Shown here in pieces: positions 1-7,255 of a DNA stretch of 10,755 nucleotides. The notes beneath the pieces are model-generated. The model made no database searches. It was not told the origin of the DNA and was given only the letters and a program-made list of their open reading frames with translations. Numbering within the stretch: the first letter of the stretch is position 1; the number at the start of each line of letters is the position of its first letter. The DNA is taken from NCBI GenBank assembly GCA_051880335.1, contig JBJENT010000174.1:1-10755 (forward strand). The letters run 5' to 3'. Made by a program: the position numbers and the translations under genes. This DNA is from 1XD8-76 sp051880335. GTDB taxonomy: Bacteria; Bacillota; Clostridia; Lachnospirales; Lachnospiraceae.

Positions 1-1825
1 CCTCTGCAATCTTTGCCTTGTCTGTTCCACATACAGATACAGCACCATCATCTGTGATATCAATCTTCACACCGGTGCGGGCAATAATCTCATTGATTGT
101 CTTACCCTTCTGACCAACAACATCACCAATCTTGTTCGGGTCGATGGTAATCTGCTCAATCTTCGGTGCCCACTCACTGACCTCCTTGCGAGGCTCAGCG
201 ATAGCCTTGCTCATAACCTCATCCATAATGTAGAGTCTTGCCTCTCTTGTACGGGCGATTGCCTCCTCTACGATTGGTCTTGTCAAACCATGGATCTTGA
301 TATCCATCTGGATTGCAGTAATACCATCATGTGTACCGGTAACCTTGAAGTCCATGTCTCCAAAGAAATCCTCAAGACCCTGGATATCGGTAAGAACGAT
401 GTAATCATCATCGGTATCTCCGGTTACAAGACCACAGGAAATACCTGCAACCATCTTCTTAATCGGAACACCTGCAGCCATAAGGGACATACAGGATGCA
501 CAAGTAGAAGCCATGGATGTAGAACCATTGGATTCAAAGGTTTCCGATACCGTACGAATTGCATAAGGGAATTCATCTGTGGACGGAAGTACCGGAATCA
601 AAGCTCTTTCAGCCAGAGCACCATGTCCGATTTCTCTACGTCCCGGACCACGGCTAACCTTTGTTTCACCTACAGAGTATGCAGGGAAGTTATAATGATG
701 AATATATCTCTTTTCGGTCACATTTGGATCAAGACCGTCTACTTTCTGTGCTTCGGATAAAGGAGCCAGAGTTGTTACGTTACAAATCTGGGTTTGTCCA
801 CGAGTAAACATTGCAGAACCATGTACTCTTGGAATAATATCAACTTCTGCAGCCAGAGGTCTGATCTGTGTAAGCTCACGTCCATCAGGTCTCTTGTGAT
901 CTTTTAAGATCATCTTACGAACAGTCTTTTTCTGATACTGATAAATTGCTTCGCCTAAAATAGCCAGCCACTCTTCATTATCAGCAAATGCTTCTTCTAA
1001 TTTAGCAGTAATCTGTCTGATATTTTCTTCACGAACCTGTTTTTCATCAGTAAATACAGCTTCTTCCATTTCTGCCGGAGGAACGATTTCTTTCATTTTC
1101 TCAAACAATTCTTCCGGAATAGCGCAGCTTTCATAAGCATGTTTTGGTTTACCACATTCAGCCACAATCTTGTTAATAAATTCAATGATCGTCTGGTTGA
1201 TATCATGTGCTTTATAGATTGCTTCCAGCATTTTTGCTTCCGGAATTTCATTAGCACCAGCTTCGATCATGATAACTTTCTGTGCAGTAGAAGCTACAGT
1301 CATCTTCAGATCACCATTATCCCACTGTTCCTGGCTTGGGTTAACGATCAGTTCTCCATCAACCATACCCATCTGTGTCATGGCACATGGTCCATCAAAT
1401 GGGATGTCTGAAATACATGTTGCAATAGCTGTACCAAGCATGGCAACCAGTTCCGGACGACATTCCGGATCAACAGCCATTACCATATTATTCAAAGTAA
1501 CATCATTTCTGTAATCTTTTGGGAATAAAGGACGCATAGGTCTGTCAATTACACGGCTTGTCAGAACCGCATTTTCAGATGCCTTTCCTTCTCTCTTGTT
1601 AAAACCACCCGGGATTTTACCAACTGCATAGAATTTTTCTTCATATTCTACACTACATGGGAAGAAATCGATACCATCACGTGGTTTTTCAGATGCGGTA
1701 GCAGTAGATAAAACAGTTGTATCACCATACTGCATAAATGCGCAACCATTCGCCTGTTTGCCGACTCTGCCGATATCTACTTTTAAAGTACGTCCGGCAA
1801 GTTCCATTGTAAATGTCTTATACAT
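1..1825 (-). CDS. pnp: Polyribonucleotide nucleotidyltransferase (PNPase), 3' end cut by window
   Basis: Phosphorolytic 3'-5' exoribonuclease of bacterial mRNA decay. The frame is open from ATG at 1823-1825 to the left edge (608 codons visible). It begins MYKTFTMELAGRTLKVDIGR, typical of PNPase. The first RNase PH-like domain is about residues 10-145, the helical linker about 150-235, and the second RNase PH domain about 320-540. The second carries SNGSTS (432-437, phosphate binding) and LEDFFGDMDFKV, whose D486, D492 and K494 match the catalytic residues of the E. coli enzyme. A KH domain starts near 560 with the GQKG loop at 571-574. Family members are about 700 residues, so roughly 90 residues including most of the S1 domain lie outside the window. 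A GGAGGT ribosome site at 1832-1837, 6 nt from ATG, fixes the start. It follows rpsO, as in many bacteria. Codon use changes sharply after about residue 470 (see findings). Identification is secure. Confidence 0.97.
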   Translation of the reverse strand, partial: MYKTFTMELAGRTLKVDIGRVGKQANGCAFMQYGDTTVLSTATASEKPRDGIDFFPCSVEYEEKFYAVGKIPGGFNKREGKASENAVLTSRVIDRPMRPLFPKDYRNDVTLNNMVMAVDPECRPELVAMLGTAIATCISDIPFDGPCAMTQMGMVDGELIVNPSQEQWDNGDLKMTVASTAQKVIMIEAGANEIPEAKMLEAIYKAHDINQTIIEFINKIVAECGKPKHAYESCAIPEELFEKMKEIVPPAEMEEAVFTDEKQVREENIRQITAKLEEAFADNEEWLAILGEAIYQYQKKTVRKMILKDHKRPDGRELTQIRPLAAEVDIIPRVHGSAMFTRGQTQICNVTTLAPLSEAQKVDGLDPNVTEKRYIHHYNFPAYSVGETKVSRGPGRREIGHGALAERALIPVLPSTDEFPYAIRTVSETFESNGSTSMASTCASCMSLMAAGVPIKKMVAGISCGLVTGDTDDDYIVLTDIQGLEDFFGDMDFKVTGTHDGITAIQMDIKIHGLTRPIVEEAIARTREARLYIMDEVMSKAIAEPRKEVSEWAPKIEQITIDPNKIGDVVGQKGKTINEIIARTGVKIDITDDGAVSVCGTDKAKIAE

Positions 1826-1867
1826 TCTTTTACCTCCATTTTCTTCTGCTTATGATTTGTTTTGTAC

Positions 1868-1895
1868 CTATAGGCAGAAGATGCCGAAACTACAG
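1868..1895 (-). promoter_or_regulatory. Bulged hairpin in pnp 5' leader
   Basis: On the minus strand, CTGTA and TATAG form an outer five-pair stem (one G-U). GGCA and TGCC form an inner four-pair stem with loop TCTTC, and a five-base bulge (GTTTC) lies on one side. It lies 30 nt upstream of the pnp ribosome site. In E. coli, pnp is autoregulated through a structured leader cut by RNase III. A similar role here is only an inference from position. Confidence 0.35.
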
Positions 1896-1935
1896 AAAAA
1901 AACACTTAAAAAGCTTTCCGTTTTTGAAACTTTTT
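1896..1935 (-). terminator. Possible weak terminator/attenuator before pnp
   Basis: On the minus strand, AAAAAGTTTC (1926-1935) can pair with GAAA-G-CTTTTT (1908-1918), with one bulged G and a seven-base loop. Five bases then precede a run of seven T (1896-1902). The stem is almost all A-T and the T run is displaced, so termination would be inefficient. It could instead be an incidental structure in AT-rich sequence. Confidence 0.25.
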
Positions 1936-1993
1936 GCTGCATACATCATAAATATTTTTTTCTGTGGTCTCGGAAATAATCTTCTACCTAATG

Positions 1994-2030
1994 AAAAAGG
2001 CGAACACTAAACTCCAACTCCGTGTTCGCC
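1994..2030 (-). terminator. Intrinsic terminator of rpsO
   Basis: A perfect nine-base stem, GGCGAACAC (2022-2030) with GTGTTCGCC (1999-2007), encloses a 14-base loop. On the minus strand it is followed directly by TTTTT (1994-1998). It starts 28 nt after the rpsO stop codon and is a textbook Rho-independent terminator. It separates rpsO from pnp. Confidence 0.9.
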
Positions 2031-2058
2031 ATAATCATCTTTCCAGCGAAAGTAAATA

Positions 2059-2325
2059 TTACTTTCTTAAACCTAATCTTTCGATCAGTGCACGATATCT
2101 TTCAATATCTGTTTTCTTTAAATATGCAAGTAAACCACGTCTCTGACCAACCATTTTCAGAAGACCTCTTCTGGAATGATGATCCTTCTGGTTTGTTTTC
2201 AGATGCTCTGTAAGCTCCTGAATTCTGGCTGTCAGGATAGCTACCTGTACTTCCGGTGAACCTGTATCGCCAGGTGTTCTTGCATACTCATTGATGATTG
2301 CTGTTTTCTTTTCTTTAGAAATCAT
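2059..2325 (-). CDS. rpsO: 30S ribosomal protein S15
   Basis: Primary 16S rRNA-binding protein of the 30S platform, 88 residues (family usually 88-89). It shows the S15 signatures DTGSPEVQVAIL near residues 19-30, KDHHSRRGLLKMVGQRR near 45-61, and a basic C-terminus ending ERLGLRK. Two in-frame ATGs occur, at 2331 and 2325. The GGAGG site (2334-2338) is only 2 nt from the first but 8 nt from the second, so I choose 2325. That start also gives a length and N-terminus (MISKEKK) that align better with other S15 proteins. The gene is preceded by its own promoter and a structured leader, and followed by a strong terminator, so it appears to be an independently controlled monocistron. S15 autoregulation through its leader is known in several bacteria. 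Confidence 0.97.
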   Translation of the reverse strand: MISKEKKTAIINEYARTPGDTGSPEVQVAILTARIQELTEHLKTNQKDHHSRRGLLKMVGQRRGLLAYLKKTDIERYRALIERLGLRK

Positions 2326-2331
2326 TGTCAT

Positions 2332-2411
2332 TTCCTCCTTTATTATGATAATCGCCTGACACTAAGGATAGGTCGGAGTATCCCATTCCTGAGCATCGGC
2401 TAAACTCACAC
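2332..2411 (-). promoter_or_regulatory. Structured rpsO leader, putative S15 autoregulatory element
   Basis: The ~80-nt leader folds by eye on the minus strand. GCC-GATGCT (2392-2400) pairs with AGTGTC-A-GGC (2354-2363) with one bulged A and two G-U pairs. Inside this, GGGATA (2379-2384) pairs with TATCCT (2365-2370), leaving an eight-base loop CTCCGACC (2371-2378). The CTCC in this loop is complementary to GGAG of the rpsO ribosome site (2334-2338), so a pseudoknot could mask translation initiation. Several unrelated S15-binding rpsO leaders are known. Assigning this one to S15 control is inference from gene context and structure. Confidence 0.55.
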
Positions 2412-2417
2412 CATGAT

Positions 2418-2446
2418 ATTATATCATATCATTTTTGTTATGTAAA
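2418..2446 (-). promoter_or_regulatory. SigA-type promoter for rpsO
   Basis: On the minus strand the -35 is TTTACA (2441-2446), the spacer is 17 nt, and the -10 is TATAAT (2418-2423) with an extended TGn just upstream. Transcription would start near 2411, giving an ~80-nt leader. It is a near-consensus housekeeping promoter in an AT-rich gap. Confidence 0.85.
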
Positions 2447-2534
2447 TATATTTTTCTCTATTTCATCAAAAACAGTATTTACAACATTCACATTCATCAG
2501 AATGGATTTCTAATCTCTCTTTCAGAAATCATAT

Positions 2535-3590
2535 TTAATCGTATTGGATGATCCGAACCACCTTAACCGGTGTTCTGTAATATGCACTGTTTATCTTAAT
2601 ACCGGTTTTCGGAGAACTTGCATGTACTACCTGTCCTCCACCAATATAGAGTGCCACATGGTTAATCCGTCCACTGCTGCTTCCATAGAAGAACAAATCT
2701 CCCGGCTTTGCTTCCGAAGCACTGATTTTTGTTCCCATACCTGCCTGCGCACTGGATGAATGTGGCAGTGAAATACCAAAGTTCTGGAAGACTCTCATGG
2801 TAAATCCGGAACAATCCGTACCATTTGTCAGGGAACTTCCACCATATACATAGCGGTTTCCAACATATTGCTTTGCAAACTCACAAATGCTGACACGTAT
2901 ATCGGAAACACCTTCCCCATACAAAAGCTCGGTCATGGTTACTGCTGTATCCAGGGCTTCTTCCACGGTTACATAGTCACCGGACACATAAACTGTTTCG
3001 TCATCCAGCAGTACTTCCACCCATCCGCTTTCCAGAGTATTCACATATTCCAGCTTCTCTCCCTGGGCAACTGTTGTATATACTTCCGCATCCAGATTGG
3101 GTTCCAAACGAACCTTCAAGGCATCTGCATCCACTTTTGCATAAACCGAAATCAGTTCCCGTGCTTTGGATAGTGCTTCTATACCGGTAAAAAGAAATTC
3201 TGTTTTCACATATCCTTCTACATTTCCGGATGTTATCTGTGACCAATCACCCTCCTGGGAAAGGATCTCACAAGCGGCATTTCTGGGCAGTTTTCCCACC
3301 AGTTTAGCAGTTTCTGATGCAGCTGCCCGAATATTTAAATTGTTTTCTACATTTGCAATACCCAGATTCTGGTATCCATATCGGGAAGTATCCATTTCAC
3401 CGGCTTCCTGAAGATATTCTTCCTGCGTCAGGTTGCCTCTCAAAATACTTTCCATTCCTATTGCTTCCGGAATCACTTCGGTTCTTAATACCATCCCCTG
3501 CTCGGACGCCTCACCCTTCAATGGATAAAACGCAGCTGCAAAAAGACCGATCACCAAAGTTATCCAGACTTTTTTTCTTTGTATCTTCAT
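2535..3590 (-). CDS. Secreted SH3-domain NlpC/P60 peptidoglycan endopeptidase
   Basis: This is a 351-residue exported cell-wall hydrolase. It starts MKIQRKK followed by a hydrophobic stretch (about residues 8-22), a clear signal peptide, with likely cleavage near GEAS. Two bacterial SH3-like repeats follow, at about 76-134 (LNIRAAAS...) and 150-208 (LKVRLEPN...). Such repeats usually bind peptidoglycan. The C-terminal NlpC/P60 domain (about 232-351) has the catalytic cysteine in TDCSGF (C260), histidine in INHVALYIGGG (H311) and a third polar residue in VVHASS (H323), so it looks active. Family members cleave D-Glu-diamino acid bonds in stem peptides. It begins 14 nt after the transporter gene with a modest ribosome site (GGA, 8 nt from ATG), so it is probably co-transcribed. 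No clear terminator follows. The exact physiological role (growth, separation or remodelling) cannot be read from the sequence. Confidence 0.93.
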   Translation of the reverse strand: MKIQRKKVWITLVIGLFAAAFYPLKGEASEQGMVLRTEVIPEAIGMESILRGNLTQEEYLQEAGEMDTSRYGYQNLGIANVENNLNIRAAASETAKLVGKLPRNAACEILSQEGDWSQITSGNVEGYVKTEFLFTGIEALSKARELISVYAKVDADALKVRLEPNLDAEVYTTVAQGEKLEYVNTLESGWVEVLLDDETVYVSGDYVTVEEALDTAVTMTELLYGEGVSDIRVSICEFAKQYVGNRYVYGGSSLTNGTDCSGFTMRVFQNFGISLPHSSSAQAGMGTKISASEAKPGDLFFYGSSSGRINHVALYIGGGQVVHASSPKTGIKINSAYYRTPVKVVRIIQYD

Positions 3591-3604
3591 ATAAATTTTC
3601 CAGC

Positions 3605-5245
3605 TTATTCGCCGGCTTCCTCACTGTTATAAATGGAGAATGCAATATTTGTTGCATGATCTGCAACTCTTTCCAGACCCGAAACAATATCGGAAAACAG
3701 CATACCTGCTGCCGGTGTACATTCGTTTCTCGTTAGCCTGTCCACATGGTTCTGCTGCAATTCTCTTTCTTTTTCATCAATTTTATTTTCAAGTTCCTGA
3801 ATATCTTTCAAATGTTCTACGGTTCCATGTGCAAACATATCCACAGAATATTGAATAATGGTATTTACCATATCCAACATCTCGCCCAATTCCCTTTGAG
3901 CCACTTTACTGATACTGACATTTTCTTCTTTTCTCTTTACTGCATTGTCTGCCACATTCTCCGCATGATCACCGATTCGCTCAATATCATTTACCACATG
4001 GAAAAGTCCACCAATGCTCTTCAAGTCTTCGATAGGAAGCGTAGTCTGGTTTACTTTTACAAGATAATCGGTAATGGCATGATTCAGGAAGTTAATATTT
4101 TCTTCCACTTCATATACTTCATCAATATCTTCCTGATCCAGGGTGATCAGCGCATTCATAGCTCTGTTTAAATTTTCACTGGCAAGGGATGCCATACGGT
4201 CAATTTCCTTGATGATTTCTACTACTGCTGTTGCAGGATTCAGAACAACTTTATCTCCAATATACTTAAGCTGCATATTTTCACGATAGCCGATCTTCCG
4301 ATCTTCACCAGGAACAAGAAGGTAGGTAAGTTTCACGATACCACCGATAAATGGTGTGAGCATGATAACCTGGGCAATCTTGAATGTCATGTGCGCGTAG
4401 GCAACGATACGTCCCGGATTGTCTCCGGCCATACCAACAAACATTGCCAGCACATAATCCATGCCAAATGCCAGTATAAAATAGGTGATCACCGTACCCA
4501 GTACGTTAAACAGCACATGGATCATGGCTGCACGTTTTGCTTCTTTCTTACCATTTAAAGAAGCCAGCACTGCGGATGTACAGGCACCAATGTTACAGCC
4601 CAGTGTTATGTACATACAAATGTCCAGTCCCAAAAGTCCCTGATTGGCCATAAGAACCATGATACTGACTGTGACAGAAGAGCTTTGAATGATCGCAGTT
4701 AACACAAGCCCCAGTAACATAGCCAGGAACGGATTGGTCAAAGAGGCAAACATGTTTAATACAAACGGAGATTCTTTCATTCCGGACATAGCGCCGGACA
4801 TACTGCTAAGACCCATGAACAGAACACCGAATCCAATGATGATCTCCCCAAACTTCTTGATATTCTGGTTTTTGCAGAACATTACCATCACAACGCCTGC
4901 CAACAGAATAACCGGTGCAATTCGCTCCAGTTTAAAAGAAACCAGAAGTGCGGTAACTGTCGTACCGATATTGGCACCAAAAATAACGCCTGCTGCCTGG
5001 GTCAGTGTCATAAGACCTGAGTTAACGAAGCTGACAACCATTACGGTACATGCAGAGGAAGACTGAATAATCGCAGTAAACAGAACACCGACCAAAATTC
5101 CGGTAAATCTGTTTGTGGTAAATATCTCCAAAATTCTTCTCAGCTTTGCACCTGCTACTCTTTCTATGCTGTCACTCATAACACGCATACCATATAAGAA
5201 TAGCCCAAGACCGCCTGCCATGGATAAGATCACTGTAAGGTTCAT
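3605..5245 (-). CDS. Na+/phosphate cotransporter family protein with C-terminal PhoU domain
   Basis: This 546-residue inner-membrane protein belongs to the NptA/PNaS (Na/Pi-cotransporter II-related) family. The N-terminal half (about 1-312) is a run of hydrophobic segments. It contains the family's inverted repeat, seen as TAIIQSSSACTV (58-69) and TAIIQSSSVTVS (183-194); the QSSS motifs line the substrate site in this family. A cytosolic PhoU-like four-helix region follows (about 340-540) with two signatures, IERIGDHAEN (421-430) and LERVADHATN (524-533). Many bacterial homologues have this same fusion, which is thought to link transport to phosphate status. Its substrate is probably phosphate, but that is by family only. 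It has its own promoter overlapping the ribF end and an AAAGGGG ribosome site 8 nt from ATG. The NlpC/P60 gene follows after 14 nt. Confidence 0.93.
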   Translation of the reverse strand: MNLTVILSMAGGLGLFLYGMRVMSDSIERVAGAKLRRILEIFTTNRFTGILVGVLFTAIIQSSSACTVMVVSFVNSGLMTLTQAAGVIFGANIGTTVTALLVSFKLERIAPVILLAGVVMVMFCKNQNIKKFGEIIIGFGVLFMGLSSMSGAMSGMKESPFVLNMFASLTNPFLAMLLGLVLTAIIQSSSVTVSIMVLMANQGLLGLDICMYITLGCNIGACTSAVLASLNGKKEAKRAAMIHVLFNVLGTVITYFILAFGMDYVLAMFVGMAGDNPGRIVAYAHMTFKIAQVIMLTPFIGGIVKLTYLLVPGEDRKIGYRENMQLKYIGDKVVLNPATAVVEIIKEIDRMASLASENLNRAMNALITLDQEDIDEVYEVEENINFLNHAITDYLVKVNQTTLPIEDLKSIGGLFHVVNDIERIGDHAENVADNAVKRKEENVSISKVAQRELGEMLDMVNTIIQYSVDMFAHGTVEHLKDIQELENKIDEKERELQQNHVDRLTRNECTPAAGMLFSDIVSGLERVADHATNIAFSIYNSEEAGE

Positions 5246-5327
5246 TCTTTTAGCCCCTTTGTTCTACTTTTCTGTCTGTATTATATTTTTACTACATGCT
5301 TATTGTTTCACCAAATCAGCCTATTAT

Positions 5328-5356
5328 ATTATAGCGTTTCTAATTCTTTCTTTCAA
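5328..5356 (-). promoter_or_regulatory. SigA-type promoter for the transporter/NlpC unit
   Basis: On the minus strand TTGAAA (5351-5356) and TATAAT (5328-5333) are separated by exactly 17 nt. The -35 lies within the last codons of ribF and the -10 just after its stop, giving a leader of about 75 nt. No terminator is visible after ribF, so readthrough from the upstream operon may also contribute. Confidence 0.82.
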
Positions 5357-6278
5357 CAGAAAAAAAGTAATATCTCCCTTCTGCTATATCAGCCGCCATC
5401 TGCTGCCTCAATTCTTCGACACTGTGAAATCTCATTTCAGGCCGCTTGAAAGCAAACAACCGGACCGTTATTTCCTGCCCGTATATATCCTGTGCAAAAT
5501 CATACAGAAAGCTTTCCACTCCCAGAACTCTTTCCTCATTTACCGTTGGTTTATAACCAATATTGGTGATACTTTTGTAGATTTTTTCTCCATATTGTAC
5601 TTCTGAGAAATAGACCCCGTTGGGGGGCAGAAGTTTTTCTTCTTTCGGAATAAGATTCACCGTTGGCATTCCGATGGTTCTGCCAAACTTTTTCCCATGT
5701 TTTACCACTCCGGTCAGAAAATACGGTTCTCCTAAAAGTTCCTGCACCCGCTGCATATTTCCCAGTCGTATTTCATCTCTTACCAGGGTGGAACTGATTT
5801 CCTTTCCATCTGTAGTTTTCACTTTATCGATAATATTCAACTCATATCCATAGACCGAAGACAGTTTTTGCAGCAGTACCATATCCCCTTTTCCCCGGTC
5901 GCCAAAGGACACATCCACTCCGGCAGCAATATAGGACGCCTGCATTTTTTTGCAGAGAATCTCTTTTACAAACTGTTCCGGCGGCATGGCTGCTGTCTCA
6001 AAGGTCATGGGAAATTCGATCAGCACATCGATTCCCATCTGTTCAAAATAGCTTCTTTTTTCTTCTCTGGTCGTCAGTTCCATTTCCTGCTTTCCGGAAA
6101 ACAGCGTATAAGGAGAGGGATCAAAAGTGAAAACCACTGCACACTTTCCTCTCTTTTTCTGCTCCAGAATCTGTTCCAGCAGGCATTTATGTCCCCGGTG
6201 TATTCCATCGAATTTACCAATTGCCACTGCGGATGGGATATTTAATTGAAAATCCAGCGTCTGTTCTATAATCTGCAT
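5340..6278 (-). CDS. ribF: Bifunctional riboflavin kinase / FAD synthetase
   Basis: Makes FMN from riboflavin and then FAD in the cytosol. It is 312 residues, the usual RibF length. The N-terminal adenylyltransferase module has GKFDGIHRGH (21-30, with the HxGH-type nucleotide site), FTFDPSP (50-56) and ISSTLVRD (161-168). The C-terminal flavokinase module has GRTIGMPTVN (199-208), NGVYFS (220-225) and GVESFLYDF (253-261), with E255 as the expected catalytic base. The frame is open upstream to an ATG at 6374 inside truB, but that start lacks a ribosome site and adds a non-homologous basic stretch. The start at 6278 has GAGGA (6289-6293) 10 nt away and gives a normal N-terminus. It lies 62 nt after truB with no promoter seen between, so it is probably the last gene of the infB operon. 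Confidence 0.96.
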   Translation of the reverse strand: MQIIEQTLDFQLNIPSAVAIGKFDGIHRGHKCLLEQILEQKKRGKCAVVFTFDPSPYTLFSGKQEMELTTREEKRSYFEQMGIDVLIEFPMTFETAAMPPEQFVKEILCKKMQASYIAAGVDVSFGDRGKGDMVLLQKLSSVYGYELNIIDKVKTTDGKEISSTLVRDEIRLGNMQRVQELLGEPYFLTGVVKHGKKFGRTIGMPTVNLIPKEEKLLPPNGVYFSEVQYGEKIYKSITNIGYKPTVNEERVLGVESFLYDFAQDIYGQEITVRLFAFKRPEMRFHSVEELRQQMAADIAEGRYYFFSVERKN

Positions 6279-6340
6279 CCGAATTTCTTCCTCATCTTTT
6301 TTCCGGCCATCCCGAATGTTTTTCTCTGCCTGTCTTTCTT

Positions 6341-7255
6341 TTACCCTTCTGCATCCGGTAAAAAGAGTTTCCATGGTTTGTAAGTATCTCTTCCATCTGC
6401 TTTTTCATATACACCACAAAAACGCTTCTGTGCATCGTAAACCCGGATCCGGCCCTTTTCTTCCGGCGGTATTTCAAACATCGTCTTTTTTAATTCGTTC
6501 CCGTTTTTCAGGAAACGGTCTGCTTCTTTTTTTACATAGTATGTCGGAAACTCTGAAAAACAATCCTCCACCGGATATACCGGTTCTTCCAGCTTTCCTT
6601 CATCCCTCAGTTTTTCCAGTTCACTCAGAGTATAGGAGCGGCTTTTTTCAAACATCCCCACCCGGGTCCGTTCCAATGCTGTCATCACTGCCCCACAGGA
6701 CAATTTTTCACCAATGTCTGCGCAGAGTGTCCGGATATAAGTTCCCCTGGAACAAGACACACGGATCTTTACTCTGGGAAGAGCCATTTCCAGTATTTCT
6801 ATCTCATAAAACGTAACCGGACGTCTTTCTCTTTCTACCTGTATACCGGCTCTTGCCAGTTCATAAAGCTTTTTCCCGTTGACTTTCAGGGCAGAATACA
6901 TGGGCGGAAGCTGCATCTGATCTCCCACAAAGGATAAAATGGCATCTTCCACCTGTTTTTCAGTCAATGACTTCCACAAATCTCCTGTATCCGTCAAAAC
7001 CGTTCCCCAGATATCCTGGGTATCTGTTGTTTTTCCAAGCAAAAGCTCTGCAATATATTCTTTATCATGATCGGTAAGAAGATCACATAATTTGGTAGCT
7101 TGTCCCAAACAAACAGGAAGGACGCCGGTCGCATTCGGATCCAGTGTCCCTGTATGTCCTATTTTTTTCTGTTTACAGATGCCGCGAAGCTTTGCCACCA
7201 CATCATGGGAAGTAAAGCCCTGCTCTTTCTGTACAATCAGTATTCCGTTAATCAC
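6341..7255 (-). CDS. truB: tRNA pseudouridine(55) synthase
   Basis: Converts U55 to pseudouridine in the T-loop of tRNAs. It is 304 residues with a GTG start. The N-terminus INGILIVQKEQGFTSHDVV matches the family, and GHTGTLDPNATGVLPV (33-48) carries the catalytic aspartate D39. MYSALKVNGKKLYELAR and SCSRGTYIRTLCADIG are further TruB motifs. The C-terminus has a PUA-like region (about 225-300, with GRIRVYD). An in-frame ATG at 7279 exists, but GTG at 7253-7255 has a perfect GGAGG (7262-7266) 6 nt upstream and starts exactly at the conserved NG-I-L motif, so I prefer GTG. It overlaps the end of nrnA by 8 nt, suggesting translational coupling. Confidence 0.96.
   Translation of the reverse strand: MINGILIVQKEQGFTSHDVVAKLRGICKQKKIGHTGTLDPNATGVLPVCLGQATKLCDLLTDHDKEYIAELLLGKTTDTQDIWGTVLTDTGDLWKSLTEKQVEDAILSFVGDQMQLPPMYSALKVNGKKLYELARAGIQVERERRPVTFYEIEILEMALPRVKIRVSCSRGTYIRTLCADIGEKLSCGAVMTALERTRVGMFEKSRSYTLSELEKLRDEGKLEEPVYPVEDCFSEFPTYYVKKEADRFLKNGNELKKTMFEIPPEEKGRIRVYDAQKRFCGVYEKADGRDTYKPWKLFLPDAEG

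Larger units (their letters stand above)
1826..1993 (-). other. pnp leader region
   Basis: This gap between the rpsO terminator and pnp is AT-rich and carries no plausible gene. Reading toward pnp it holds a possible -10 box TATGAT (1945-1950) without a good -35, an AT-rich hairpin followed by a T run, then a bulged hairpin, then the GGAGGT ribosome site. The strong terminator upstream implies that pnp needs its own promoter or partial readthrough. I could not place a convincing promoter. Confidence 0.4.

Noticed and set aside
1813..2010. Plus-strand 65-residue hydrophobic reading frame opposite the pnp start and leader
   Set aside because: It has no ribosome site or promoter, covers the rpsO terminator and pnp leader, and its hydrophobicity follows from AT-rich antisense sequence.
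2326..2331. ATG at 2331 as rpsO start
   Set aside because: It is only 2 nt from the GGAGG site; the ATG at 2325 has 8-nt spacing and gives the usual S15 length. The difference is two residues.
2481..2534. Small hairpins after the NlpC/P60 stop codon as a terminator
   Set aside because: Two short stems (7 and 5 bp, the first with a 12-base loop) are present on the minus strand, but no T tract follows either. I cannot support a terminator call.
6279..6374. Upstream extension of ribF to an ATG at 6374
   Set aside because: The added 32 residues are basic, unlike any RibF N-terminus, overlap truB and lack a ribosome site. The start at 6278 fits the family.
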